Shown: positions 19,297 to 30,624 of the stretch, one piece after another | How the letters are laid out: each line of letters opens with the position of its first letter | Numbering within the stretch: the first letter of the stretch is position 1 | Source of the DNA: Branchipolynoe longqiensis | Lineage: Eukaryota; Annelida; Polychaeta; Phyllodocida; Polynoidae | Direction of reading: 5' to 3' | DNA length: 64,000 nucleotides | Assembly (NCBI GenBank): GCA_030323885.1 | Contig: CM059197.1 | Coordinates: 27,485,178-27,549,177, forward strand | Position numbers and translations under genes: made by a program | The notes under the pieces: model-generated | What the model saw: only the letters and a program-made list of their open reading frames with translations | What the model was told of the DNA's origin: nothing | Database searches by the model: none

Positions 19297-20227
19297 CTCT
19301 ACTATTCTCACTTCCTGTAAATAAATACAGGACTAGGGCCCGACTAATATAACCACAGCTGAGCTCAGAATTGAGCTTACTATTGATAAAAGTTTTGTCG
19401 GCACCATCCCGGGTAGGCCGAGAGGGGGCCGAGTAGCTGGCGGTACAACTGGGGTTGATGACTTTGAACCCAAAGAGGTAGCCGTGCAGTATGAACTCCC
19501 AGTCATCAATGACAGAACCGCGAAAGAAGCATTCGCATATGACGCGACAGGGTTTGAATTGAGCCCTGCTCGGGCCTATGTAATGCACACATGTACAGGT
19601 GGCATTCTTACAGGCAAGGGAAACAGTTAACACAGTGGGTTCGCTAGAAGAGCCAAGTTTATCAAAGGCAGTTACGTAGATACTACCCTCCACCCAGGAC
19701 AATGTTAGCCAACTGCAGTCAATTAGAGGGCAGTGCGGCATACCGACAATAGGGGGCACGTCAATGTTCACATCACAATGGGCGGCCAAATCGAGGGGGC
19801 CAACAGATTTAAGTAAATGGTCGTGAACTACATCACGAGGAACAGGTTCATATGGGGGAACGTGTTCAAACACAGGGCCCGAGGTCACACACACGGGAGA
19901 AATTAATGGCAGGTTGTCGGAAATGGTAACCGGCGTCGGGGAGGCAGCACAATCTGCCAGAACACTAGGATCTAACCCAACAATGGTATGACGATCCCCT
20001 GAACACAATTTCAGGACGCGCTGCACCGGACCGCCGACAAACCCCTAGTCCTTCGAGCACTTGCTCCTTATGTGCGCTTTACTACCGCACCTGGAGCACC
20101 AGTGGCCGTAACTACAGGTGCGGTCGTCCCTGCTGCAGCCCTCATCCTTATTGAATGAGAAGCAAGGCCGTCTGGTGTGTCTCTGACTTTGGCATTCTCT
20201 ACTATTCTCACTTCCTGTAAATAAATA
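19297..20227 (-). pseudogene. DIRS-like retroelement fragment (Gag zinc motif and start of RT region)
   Basis: Two minus-strand frames lie in tandem. The upstream one (about 20045-20227) ends in a cysteine/histidine cluster: CFSFNKDEGC, CSYGHWCSRCG and HIRSKC. The downstream one (19329-20026) ends with FILHGYLFGFKVINPSC and INSKLNSELSCGYIS. That resembles the region just before the RT domain of DIRS-type elements. No RT catalytic motif or tyrosine recombinase is present. The stretch is bounded by a direct repeat, TCTACTATTCTCACTTCCTG plus TAAATAAATA, at 19299 and 20197. The DIRS assignment is moderate. Confidence 0.5.
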
Positions 20228-20292
20228 ATGTACCCACCAATACTGTGTTGCCGTGCAATTCTTACATATATATACATATATACATATATATA

Positions 20293-20791
20293 TGTTGTGG
20301 GGGTGATGAAAATAGGAAATATTACGCCTAGAGCGGGACTCGAACCCACATCTCTTTGCATTCCGGGCCAGTGTGCTAACCATTACACCACCTAGGCTCC
20401 CTGATATCAACACGCTACCCACGTCTACCTGTCCATGTGGCTCGTTGCCTGAGAGGTCAGCGCAGACCACCACACCCGTCCCCCTGGAATTGCAAGTCTT
20501 TTAATGCTTACAATTACATACACGCAGGCAATGCACTTACACATACACAGGGTAGGTTCTACAACTATACAGCACGTAGCTTGTATTGGATCATGGTCAC
20601 GGCAACCAGTGTTGTGGGGGTGATGGAAATAGGAAATATTGCGCCTAGAGCGGGACTCGAACCCACATCTCTTTGCATTCCGGGCCAGTGTGCTAACCAT
20701 TACACCACCTAGGCTCCCTGATATCAACACGCTACCCACGCCTACCTGTCCATGTGGCTCCTTGCCTGAGAGGTCAGTGCAGACCACCACA
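20293..20791 (-). mobile_element. Complete TRIM with tRNA-like LTRs, copy 2
   Basis: 499 bp. LTRs at 20293-20474 and 20610-20791 are 182 bp each, with about five differences by eye. The internal region is 135 bp. TA-rich flanks give TATA on both sides, consistent with but not proving the 4-bp duplication. The primer site and purine tract sit at the expected places on the minus strand. Confidence 0.85.
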
Positions 20792-20997
20792 TATATATAT
20801 ACTACAGTATATCATCTTGGATATAGGGTGAACACCATGCTGCTGCCCGGTGTAAACCAGGCTAACCATTGTGTGGTGCGGGTTCGCGCCGCTAGGGGCA
20901 GGCCTGGCGCTCCCATCAGAGGTATAAGGTATGCGCGACCGTTGGGGAGCCTCATAGCCTTTCCGCAACCGGTGACTGCGCAAGTTGCAGCTGAGGT

Positions 20998-21395
20998 TGG
21001 TTGGTTGTTGGAGTTTTACGTCCTGGCAACAACTACGGTCATATAAAGATGGGCATTCAAAGTCAGACTCAGAACCTGTGCGGGTTTAATTGATTCAATG
21101 ACACAAGCCGACTTGTGACACAGTGCACACTCATGGCGACTTTATATTGCTGCCCCACTCGGAAATCAGGCTGCGGGGCACCATGACCTGATATCCCACT
21201 CAATCACATTATCCTATCCAGTCCTAACCCATATGAGCCAACCAGTCCTTACCCATATGCTATTAATGCCAAACGCCAAGCTAGGAAGCGACAAGTATAC
21301 ATTTGATAAGTCATTGTTTTGACTCGACAGCGAATTGAATTCCAGGCCTTCCGCATGGGAAGCCTGCGCTCTACCGATTAGGCCATCGCCTGTAT
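20998..21395 (-). mobile_element. SINE-A copy
   Basis: Body landmarks AGTTTTACGTCCTGGCAAC, CTTGTGACACAGTGCACACT, ATATCCCACTCAATCACATT and the head GGCCTTCCGCATGGGAAGCC are in order. It carries a duplicated CCAGTCCT/AACCCATATG segment and about 50 bp of extra sequence. Confidence 0.75.
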
Positions 21396-21824
21396 ATATA
21401 TATTTGGATTGGATATGCACATCGTTAATGTGAGGGGTTTAAATAAGAAATATAGGTCCTCTGCACGAGCATGTCTGTTGATATGCCCTCAGTCTATGCA
21501 AATGCTTCTTTGCTTATAGATTTCGCTTTGTCGCTGTCGCTATGGCAACATGGTGTATAGTATATACTCTACAGAATATATAGAGGTTGTGGCAGGTGGG
21601 ATGATGGAGTGGGGGGGGGGGGATGCTGGTGGGGGGAGGGGAGCTGCATGAATAATTAACAAGGTATACATCGCCCTGGCCCCCGTTAGCATTTGCCAGT
21701 TGTGCCTCGTACATTCAGAAAAAAATGGGGAGTGAGGAATGGAAGGAAACAAAATTTGGGATGATTGCAATTATGGAGATCCTTTGAATTCCTTCCAAAC
21801 GGCTCGTGTTGTAGCATCCATTAA
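21396..21824. other. Unassigned sequence
   Basis: No gene recognised. A G-run and GGGGGGAGGGGAG tract lies at about 21610-21645. Confidence 0.35.
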
Positions 21825-22120
21825 ACTCACACGGGTTAAAGTGTCTGACTTTTTTCTAGGTCGGACACCTAATCTGAAGGTCAGTGGTTCGATTCCCCGT
21901 GGCCCCATCTCTGCCAATTTGGATTTTCACCGCTGTGTATAATTTACAGCGTCATCAAAGGCCAGTTGCTCTCATACCATGTCTATGTGGGGTGGGACGT
22001 TAAAAATACCTTGGGTCGGTAAAAGTGTAGGGTCGGGCTTTCTATCGACAAACTATCTAATGGTGAAAACAAGCCTATTCAGGCTTATCCATGATAGGCA
22101 GTATAAATCTTCAACAACAA
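21825..22120 (+). mobile_element. SINE-B copy, near full length
   Basis: tRNA-like head with GTGTCTGACTTTTTTCTAGG and B box GTGGTTCGATTCCCCG. The body is TACCATGTCTATGTGGGGTG and GGGCTTTCTATCGACAAAC. The 3' end is AAATCTTCAACAACAA. The A-box region is partly eroded. Confidence 0.75.
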
Positions 22121-22354
22121 GAAAGGTTTGTGGATTGTTAATGAGTGAGACCTGAGGAGACTTGTGGAAGAAGCTGAGTGCGCGAATGGAAGTCTGGATT
22201 ATGTAATAGTCTTTGCTTCCAAATACAGCACTCCTCCCCTGCCCCTTTCTTCGGAATAGCCTTTTTACTTCTGACCTGAGTCTGCTAGGAAACTTGAACT
22301 TCAAATTCTAGGAATCAGTGACAATTAGCATCTTCTGGCCAGAGCTGACGGGAT
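22121..22354. other. Unassigned sequence
   Basis: No recognised feature. Short frames on both strands look incidental. Confidence 0.35.
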
Positions 22355-22680
22355 GGCCAATTGAGAGAAGCATCCGTCTCCTGTTTTGGTAGATCATGCA
22401 TTCGACTCGAACCCTGGGTGAGTCAAACCAATGACTTAAACATTGATACTTGTCACTTCCTAAACAGGCGCTTGGTATTATTAGGATAGGGCAAGGACTG
22501 GTTAGCTCAGTGTGAGGATAATGCGATTGAGTGGGATATCAAGTCATGGTGCTGGCGGCCTGATCTCCCAGTGGGACCACACTATAAAGTCACAATGCGT
22601 GTGCACTGTCACAAGTCGGTACCCATCCTGTTATGAACTGAGATATTGCCAGGATGTGAAACTCCAATAAGCGACCAACC
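22355..22680 (+). mobile_element. SINE-A copy
   Basis: GATGGCCAATTGAGAGAAGC head, AACCAATGACTTAAACATTG, GAGTGGGATATCAAGTCATG and GGATGTGAAACTCCAATAAG tail. Confidence 0.8.
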
Positions 22681-22818
22681 AATCTCCCAGCCTAGTCTCG
22701 GGTCTTAGGAAATTTTAAGGATTTCAAGTAGCTTATTTTGTCACATGTGGTATGGCTTAAATAAATATATGCTAGATAGAAGTGTGTTTTTTTAGGGACA
22801 GTAGGGTCCTAGCTTGGG

Positions 22819-23237
22819 ATTCCCTAGATAAAAGATTGACCCTGTACTTGTAGTACACGGGTGAACGACAATGTAGTGTAAATACGGGCGAAAATAGCTT
22901 TAGTATGGGACAGGAACTAGAAACTGTGGTTCCAGGATCAAATGGCTACATATATTGGCACATATTTGGTGAAATGGGAGAGAATGCAAAAAGACGAGAT
23001 GGCGGCCAGAGAACGCCATCGATTTCACTTTTAAATCTTATTAAACGAGATGTTTTATTATATTTTTCAACTCGAAGGTAGCAGGGAAATATGAACACAT
23101 ATACAAAGAATAAATGTTGCTTCTCAGATTGTGAAATTAGGCTCTGATTTCATTTCCCCGTGTTTTCGACAGCTTTTAGATAGGATTGGTATTCACCCGT
23201 GTACTGCAAGTACAGGGTGAATCCTTTATCTAGGAAT
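22819..23237. mobile_element. MITE-G with 45-bp terminal inverted repeats
   Basis: The left arm has ATTCCCTAGATAAAAGATTG, ACCCTGTACTTG and TAGTACACGGGTGAA. The right arm has TTCACCCGTGTACTGCAAG, TACAGGGTGAATCC and TTTATCTAGGAAT. The arms are inverted over about 45 bp with few mismatches. The interior is AT-rich and non-coding. This is the only copy in the window. Confidence 0.8.
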
Positions 23238-23386
23238 TTGCAGATGGTACGCATGCATTTTTGGCAATGAAATAAAATACTGTTGCAATAAAACGCGATG
23301 GAATAAAACATTATATAATGTATTATATTTTAATACCATTTTGTTAGTAATCATGGGTGGTGTGCCACTGCATTCCTGAATTCCTA

Positions 23387-23462
23387 TGTCTAGGTCCTTG
23401 AATATGGTCTATGCTGCCGACACGGCATAAACTGACCACCAATCAAGCAAGCAATCAAGGAC
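23387..23462 (+). repeat. LINE 3'-tail fragment
   Basis: GAATATGGTCTATGCTGCCG, ACACGGCATAAAC and CAATCAAGCAAGCAATCAA recur at 31803-31872. The CAATCAATCAA tail is LINE-like. No coding part is attached. Confidence 0.5.
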
Positions 23463-23589
23463 CTTGTATAGTATTGCAGACATGTAACCCAGAGACCCAT
23501 ATTAGTGTTTGAGGGTCGGCGACTAACATGTCCTTTTATCTTCATTGCACAGGGATATTTTAGTTCTATTTGCTGCTTGCACACACACC

Positions 23590-24528
23590 TTACACCCCCT
23601 CCTACTAACAACACTCTCTCCTTCACACCACCCTCTCCTTCACGCCACCCTCTCCTTCACGCCACCCTCTCCTTCACACCACCCTCTGCTTCACACCACC
23701 CTCTCCTTCACACCACCCTCTCCTTCACACCACCCTCTCCTTCACACCACCCTCTCCTTCACACCACCCTCTCCTTCACACCACCCTCTCCTTCACACCA
23801 CCCTCTCCTTCACACCACCCTCTCCTTCACACCACCCTCTCCTTCACACCACCCTCTCCTTCACACCACCCTCTCCTTCACACCACCCTCTCCTTCACAC
23901 CACCCTCTCCTTCACACCACCCTCTCCTTCACACCACCCTATCCTTCACACCACCCTCTCATTCACACCACCCTCTCCTTCACACCACCCTCTGCTTCAC
24001 ACCACCCTCTCCTTCACACCACCCTCTCCTTCACAACACCCTCTCCTTCACACGACCCTCTCCTTCACACCACCCTCTGCTTCACACGACCCTCTCCTTC
24101 ACACCACCCTCTCCGTCACACAACCCTCTCCTTCACACCACCCTCTCCTTCACACCACCCTCTCCTTCACGCCACCCTCTCCTTCACACCACCCTCTCTC
24201 CCTCACACACCAGCCCTCTCCTTCACACCACCCCTCTCCCTCACACCACCCTCTCCTTCACACCACCCTCTCCTTCACACCACCCTCTCCTTCACACCAC
24301 CCTCTCCTTCACACCACCCTCTCCTTCACGCCACCCTCTCCTTCACGCCACCCTCTCCTTCACACCACTCTCTCCTTCACGCCACCCTCTCCTCCACACC
24401 ACCCTCTCCTTCACACTACCCTCTCCTTCACGCCACCCTCTCCTTCACACCACCCTCTCCTTCACACCACCCTCTCCTTCACGCCACCCTCTCCTTCACG
24501 CCACCCTCTCCTTCACGCCACCCACTGG
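23590..24528. repeat. 17-bp satellite CCCTCTCCTTCACACCA
   Basis: About 55 tandem copies of a 17-bp unit with low divergence. Because 17 is not a multiple of three and the unit lacks stops, plus-strand frames stay open and cycle through the same 17-residue peptide (PSPSHHPLLHTTLSFTP). The 386- and 370-residue frames are therefore artefacts. Confidence 0.95.
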
Positions 24529-24858
24529 GCGCGGTGGTCGAATCAGGAGAGCGCGGGCCTTGCGTATCGGAAATCGGGGATTCGGTTCCAGGTCGAGTCG
24601 AACCAATGGCTTATACAATTGATAATTGTCACTTCCTGGCCTGGCGTTCTGCATTAAGAGGATAAGGCAAGGACTGGTTAGGTCAGTGTTGGGATAATGT
24701 GACTGAGTGGGATATTGGGTCATGGTGTTTGTGGCCTGATTTCCCACTGCGGCAGCACTATTGAAAAATCACCATGAGTGCACACTGTCACAAGTCGGTA
24801 TTCGTCCTGATATGACCGTAGATGTTTCAAGGACATAAACCTCCAACAAGCAACCAAC
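24529..24858 (+). mobile_element. SINE-A copy inserted between two 17-bp satellites
   Basis: Head GGGCGCGGTGGTCGAATCAG, B box GGGATTCGGTTCCAGG, body AACCAATGGCTTATACAATT and tail ACCTCCAACAAGCAACCAAC. It separates the CTTCAC array from the CTTACAC array. Confidence 0.85.
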
Positions 24859-26835
24859 CTTACACCACCCTACCTTTACACTATCAGCCCCTTACACCAC
24901 AGTCCCTATACACCATCGTCCCCCTTAAACCACCTTCCCCATACATCATCATCCCCTTTACACCACCCTCCCCTTACACCATCATCCCCCTTACACCACC
25001 CTCCCATTACATCATCATGCCCCTTAGACCACCCTCCCCTTACACCATCATCCCCCTTACACCACCCTCCCCTTACAGCATCACCCCCCTTACACCACCG
25101 TCCCCTTACACCATCAGCCCCTTGCACTACCTCCCCTTACACCATTACCCCCCTTGCATCACGCTCCCCTTACACCATCACCCCCTTACACCACCCTCCC
25201 CTTACACCACCACCCCCCTTACACGACCATCCCCTTACACCATCATCCCCTTACACTACCTCCCCTAACACTATTACCCCCCTTGCATCACGCTCCCCTT
25301 ACACCATCGCCCCCCTTACACTACCTCCCCTTACACCATCGTCCCATTTACACCACCCTCCCCATTCACCATCATCCCTCTTACACCATCATCCCCCCTA
25401 CAACCATCATCCCCCTTGCACCACCTTCCCCTTACACCAGCACCCCCATTACATCACCCTCCCCTTACACCAGCACCCCCATACATTACCTCCCCTTACA
25501 CCATTACCCCCCTTACACCACCCTCCCCTTACACCATCACCCCCTGTACTCTACCTCCCCTTACACCATCACCCCCCTTACACCACCCTCCACTTACACC
25601 ATCGTCCCCATTACACCATCATCCCCCTTACACCACCCTGCCATTACACCACCCTCCCCTTACACCATTGTCCCCATTACACCAGCATCCCCCTTACACC
25701 ACCCTCCCCTTACACCACCCTCCCCTTACACCACCCTCCCCTTACACCATCACCCCTTACACCATCACCCCCCTTACACTGTCATCCCCCTTACACCACC
25801 CTCCCCTTACACCACCCTCCCCTTACACCATCACCCCCCATACACTACATCCCTTGCACCATCACCCCCATACACTACCTCCCCCTACACCATCACCCCC
25901 CTTACACCACCCCCTCCCCTTACACCATCACCCCCCTTACACCACCCTCCCCATACAGCATCACCCCCCTTACACCACCATCCCCTTACACCATCAGCCC
26001 CTTGCACTACCTCCCCTTACACCATTACCCCCCTTGCATCACGCTCCCCTTACACCATCACCCCCTTACACCACCCTCCCCTTACACCACCCCCCCTTAC
26101 ACCACCATCACCTTACACCATCACCCCCTTACACTACCTCCCCTTACACCATTACCCCCTTGCATCACGCTCCCCTTACACCATAACCCCCCCCCCCCCC
26201 CCCCCCCCTTACACTACCTCCCCTTACACCATCGTCCCCCTTACACACCACCCTCCCCATTCACCATCATCCCTCTTACACCATCATCCCCCTTACACCA
26301 TCATCCCCCTTACACCACCTTCCCCTTACACCAGCACCCCCATTACATCACCCGCCCCTTACACCAGCACCCCCATACATTACCTCCCCTTACACCATTA
26401 CCCCCCTTACACCACCCTCCCCTTACACCATCACCCCCTGTACTCTACCTCCCCTTACACCATCACCCCCCTTACACCACCCTCCCTTACACCATCGTCC
26501 CCATTACACCATCATCCCCCTTACACCACCATGCCCTTACACCACCCTCCCCTTACACCATCGTCCCCATTACACCAGCATCCCCCTTACACCACCCCTC
26601 CCCTTACACCACCCTCCCCTTACACCACCCTCCCCTTACACCATCACCCCCTTACACCATCACCCCCCTTACACTGTCATCCCCCTTACACCACCCTCCC
26701 ATTACACCACCCTCCCCTTACACAATCACCCCCTTACACCATCATCCCCCTTACACCGTCGTCCCCCTTACACCACCCTCCCCTTACACTACCTCCCCTA
26801 ACACCAACCCTCCCTTACACAACGCTTCAACTGCA
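24859..26835. repeat. C-rich satellite of CCCTTACACCACCCTCC-type units
   Basis: About 2 kb of units of about 17-19 bp alternating CCCTTACACCACC and CCTTACACCATCA, with higher-order duplication. The part at about 25230-25760 reappears at about 26090-26640. A poly-C run lies at about 26188-26207. The 581-residue open frame (TPPSPYTITPLT) is a repeat artefact. Confidence 0.93.
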
Positions 26836-27369
26836 CCATTCCCACATCCTACACCACTCACCCCCATACCACCCCCTTCCCAAACCCCAAACCCCTTGAC
26901 CCATTTTCTCTTTTTTGTGTTTTTTTTTTGCAACACAGCTCTCCCATCTGGACAACGCCTGCCGCCGCTAATGTAGTTAAGGTAATTGGACTCAAATAAA
27001 ATTAGGTCAGTTGCCCGAGACCTGTGACATTTACCGAGCTCTAATCGCCACCCTACACACGTGGAATTGGTGCCACCTAAAGGTTAACCCCCCACCTTTC
27101 TAGAAAATAACCGCGCCCTCTGTTTCTTAATCTCTCATCTCACATTATTGTGTGCATTGCACGTTTAATAGTTTTATTAATTCATTTCCCCAACCAAAAT
27201 ACCGAACAATGTATGCTGGGTTAGTTAGGGCATGTGGCCCCTATTTCACCCTGATCCTATAACACAACGTCTCCCTCTCCCCCTCCACCTCCCCCACACA
27301 CACACCCCTTGCCCCCCCCCCCCCCTCCCCTCCCCCCCCGGTTCTAGATCAATGCTGCTCCTTGTATTG
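26836..27369. other. Unassigned sequence with a CT-rich tract
   Basis: CACACACACC and C-runs lie at about 27290-27340. No gene recognised. Confidence 0.4.
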
Positions 27370-27592
27370 CATGGGATGGCCGAATCTGTAAGAGCGCTGA
27401 CTGGCTTCGGGTGTGAGAGGTCATGGTTTAGAACCCTGGCTGAGCCACATACACTTTATACTTGTCGCTACATAGCCTTGCGCTTGGCACAAATAGCTTA
27501 GGGCAAGGACTGGTTTGTTCAATATTGGGATAATGTGACTCAGTGGGATATTGGTTCATGGTGCTGGCGGCCCTGTCTTACAGTTGGGCAGC
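27370..27592 (+). mobile_element. 3'-truncated SINE-A copy
   Basis: Head GGATGGCCGAATCTGTAAGA, body ACTTGTCGCTACATAGCC and GTGACTCAGTGGGATATTGG. It ends abruptly at a (TCA)n microsatellite (about 27595-27627). Confidence 0.75.
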
Positions 27593-27697
27593 ACTCATCA
27601 TCTCATCATCTCATCATCATCATCATCAATCCCTTAAATGTGAGGGCAAGCCCAGATTGGTAGGCCCCTACAAGACATTCCAGCCTAAATAATATTC

Positions 27698-28032
27698 AGG
27701 GAGGGGGACGTAGCTCAGGCGGTAGAGTGTTCACCTGTGAAGGTGTGGGTCATCCGATCGATCCTTCTCATTGGGGCCATTTGTAGTCAGGAGTATTTTC
27801 CATTCCAACCAGTTGTCCACAACTGGTTCATCAAAGGCTGTGCTATGTGTGGTCCTGTCCGTTGGAAAGTGCATATAATAGACCCCTTGCTGCTTATCGG
27901 AAAGAGTAGCCTATGTGGTGGCAGCGGTTTCCTACAAATAAATATGTCAGAATGACCACATGTTTGATGTCCAATAGCAGATGATAAAAATGGATCTGCT
28001 CTGGAGGTGTTGTTAAATAAAACAAACTTTCC
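27698..28032 (+). mobile_element. SINE-C, full length with target duplication
   Basis: The tRNA-related head has A box TAGCTCAGGCGGTAGAGTG and a B-box-like GATCGATCC. The body has GTGCATATAATAGACCCCTT, CCTATGTGGTGGCAGCGG and TTTCCTACAAAT. The 3' end is TGTTAAATAAAACAAAC. AAATAATATTC occurs at both 27687-27697 and 28033-28043, an 11-bp target duplication. The central block resembles conserved-domain SINEs of marine invertebrates (possibly the Nin-DC type), but this was not verified. Confidence 0.88.
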
Positions 28033-28064
28033 AAATAATATTCGATATAAACCCTAATACAGTA

Positions 28065-28140
28065 GAGTCATCATCATCATGCTGTCGGTCGCGATGCGAC
28101 AAAGACTGCTTTCATTACTTGACTGCCGCTCTCCATTTAG
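28065..28140 (-). repeat. LINE 3' tail, same family as 1425-1990
   Basis: CATCATGCTGTCGGTCGCGA and TGCGACAAAG to CTGCCGCTCTCCATTTAG is the reverse complement of about 1886-1955, including the codons for WRAAVKY. Confidence 0.75.
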
Positions 28141-28493
28141 CATCATTTCATGAAAGCTGCCTGCAAAAGTGTTGAAGTGCTGCTGGCTTTTGCAAGTTAC
28201 CAGCGGCACTCTCTCGGGGAGCAAATAGAGGTTTCACACTGGCAAGAACATGTCAAGACAGGCGCAAAACTATTTGTCCCTGAAGTGGCTGGTCTGGAGA
28301 TGTTGGGAGTTCCATACATCAACCGCCCTTCATACTGCCACAGTGACATGGTTTTCTCTTTAGGGTTTGCTCCCTTAGCCTTTGGTTCTGTCAAGAACCT
28401 GCACCACAAGGCAGTGCTTTACAACTCTGCAAGGCGGGGGCGTCAAACTCCCTGAGGTATTGCTATACCTGCAATACCTGCATACCAGCAGTA
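28141..28493. other. Unassigned; incidental 101-residue frame
   Basis: Both strands are open for 70-101 residues here (plus strand 28150-28455). No family was recognised. It sits between a LINE tail and a MITE and could belong to an unrecognised element. Confidence 0.3.
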
Positions 28494-28993
28494 GAGTATA
28501 ACCCCATTAAACCAAACTTGAAGGGACCCTAGAAATTTGTTTAGATTAACTGATCATTGGGTTAACCAAGCTTTGGCTTTGACTTTGACTTTGAGTAAGT
28601 GTGCATTTTATTGCACATGCAATATACAATGTATGTGGACACTTTGGTTATAGTGTTTTTATTTATGTGTACTATAACCCCGTTAAACCAAGCTCAGCTA
28701 AACCAAACAATCGGTTAATCCAAACTTTTTTCGGCAACCCGCCAAAATACTACTATGTATCATGTAAAAAAAGTCAGATGACCTTATAATCACATGAAAG
28801 TTTGGTTTAACCATACCGGAATGGCATGGGGCCCGACAATTCTGTTTGGATTAACGGATAATTTCGATTAACCGACTTTGGCTTAACCAACTTTTTTATA
28901 TGATATATAGTAGTATTTTGCAGGGCCGCCGAAACAAGTTTGGATTAACCGATCGTTTGGTTTATCCGAGCTTGGTTTAACGGGGTTGTACTG
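28494..28993. mobile_element. Composite pogo-like MITE-P, copy 1
   Basis: 500 bp flanked by TA. The left end GAGTATAACCCCATTAAACC is inverted relative to the right end GGTTTAACGGGGTTGTACTG. A second left-type terminus (ACTATAACCCCGTTAAACCA) lies inside at about 28671, so an inner element of about 320 bp is preceded by a partial one. The same composite occurs at 56938-57419. Confidence 0.8.
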
Positions 28994-29104
28994 TATATAC
29001 AAAACAAAGTAGTCTGTCAATGTCCTATTACTAAATACATGTATGGTTATGCTTTAATTCTACTTTCAGGTAAGTCACCACTGACGAGTATATGTGGATG
29101 GCCA

Positions 29105-29462
29105 GGTATGTTTGTTCGTTTGTTTGTTTGTTGTTGTTGTTTTACGTCCTAGCAACATCTAAGGTCATATCAGGACGGGTACCAACTTGTGACAGTGTGC
29201 ACTCATGGCAACTTTATAGTGCTGTGCCACTGGGAAACTAGGCCGCCAGCTCCATGACCTGATATCCCACTCAGTCACATTATTCTGACACTGAGCTAAC
29301 CAGTCCCTGCCCTATCCTATTTATGACGAGCGCCTGGCTAGGAAGTGACAAGTATCAATTTTTAAGTTATTGGTTTGACTCGACCAGGGTTAGAACCCAC
29401 GACCTCACGATCTACCAGCATGGGAGACGGACGCTCTAACACATTCGGCCATCCCGTCTGGT
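29105..29462 (-). mobile_element. SINE-A copy, well preserved
   Basis: TTGTTGTTGTTTTACGTCC, AACATCTAAGGTCATATCAG, CTTGTGACAGTGTGCACTC, ATATCCCACTCAGTCACATT and the head CATTCGGCCATCCCGTCTGG are all present. Confidence 0.85.
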
Positions 29463-29554
29463 GGCCAGGTATGTGACATGCACATCTTGCTTGTAGATTA
29501 ACAGTATTTGTTTGTGATTGAGGGAAGAACAAGAGCGGGGAGGTTGATTGATTG

Positions 29555-29735
29555 TTTGTTTGTGTGTTTATTTGTTTCTAGGGACATTGCGTCCTCGCAA
29601 CTCAAAATGACCTTATAGTGCTGCTCCTCTGGAAGACTGGGCCGCTGGTGCGATTACCTGATATCCGACTCCATCACATTATCCTAAAACTGAACAAACC
29701 AGTTCTTGCTATATCCTAGTAATGCTGATTACCAC
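29555..29735 (-). mobile_element. Truncated SINE-A copy
   Basis: GTGTGTTTATTTGTTTCTAG tail, GACCTTATAGTGCTGCTCC and GATATCCGACTCCATCACAT. The tRNA head is missing. Confidence 0.6.
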
Positions 29736-30620
29736 ATTACTTCATGAACGAGAATACGAAGCCAAATGAATACAATATGGCACCACCATTTTGAGGTTCA
29801 TGCCAACATTAATTTGACACATTTCCACGAGAAAAAAATCACAAATTTAAACCTTTTATATAAAAAGTAAATTCAAGCGCAAGTAAAGTAAGTTCTAATG
29901 ATCCACATCTTAAAATATGGCATACTCTCAAAACTACCGAAAAATGCGACTTCAATACACGATTATCCACGCTGTCTTTAATTCAGACACCGCAGGGGAT
30001 GGTTCCTTAGTTAAAAAACGGCCTTTTCTGGACCCGTTGCATCAACTAACCACCATCTGGTTTTACCACAAGGTGGAGGCGTGGTGGGGGCAGTGTAAGG
30101 TGTTAATGAACCAGTGCTTGCCAATAAAAGCAGCTCAGGGAACACTGACGCATCAATCGGCCCGCTTACAAATAATAACCAAAGTCAATATAATGGGGGA
30201 GAATTAGAATGAAATAAATTAAAGCAGTAGAGGCGGGGTGTGTGTTGTCCCTTTGCGTTTTCTTTAATCAAAAAAAGAATTTCTCATTTGCCAATTCGTT
30301 TCTATTTCTGGCATCTGAGGGAGTTAGTTACCGGGAGGCGAGCCAGAGCATGCGCAGTATGTTAAGTCAATAAGTGCGCATGTGTGAGAATAACTTGAAA
30401 ATTCCACGAAACAAAATTAAATTAACCAAATAGATTGAATAGATGGGCCCTTAAAAGAGGGAAACAACACCAATTTAACCCAAACCCTGGTTGCTCTTTT
30501 TATTCCGACTTTGTCTCCATCAAGTATTGTCATGTAGTTAATTCATACTCAATTACTAGCGTAAGGAAAAGAGCAAGAATCCCATCTGTCCTATCCTTAC
30601 CTAGCCAACCTAATGACCTA
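29736..30620. other. Unassigned sequence
   Basis: No gene supported. A 96-residue frame at 29917-30207 has no recognised domain. The part at 29755-29895 may be a strongly diverged MITE-A relative. Confidence 0.35.
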
Positions 30621-30624
30621 CATA

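Noticed and set aside
23505..24665. 386- and 370-residue open frames
   Set aside because: They are the same 17-residue peptide in different frames of a 17-bp satellite, and both run on into a SINE.
25154..26976. 581- and 324-residue proline/threonine-rich frames
   Set aside because: C-rich satellite without stop codons. No signal peptide or domain sequence outside the repeat.
28150..28455. Possible small protein gene of 101 residues
   Set aside because: Both strands are open, no domain was recognised, and it lies between a LINE tail and a MITE. No splice or promoter evidence.
29917..30207. 96-residue frame
   Set aside because: No recognised motif, codon pattern or neighbouring exon signal.
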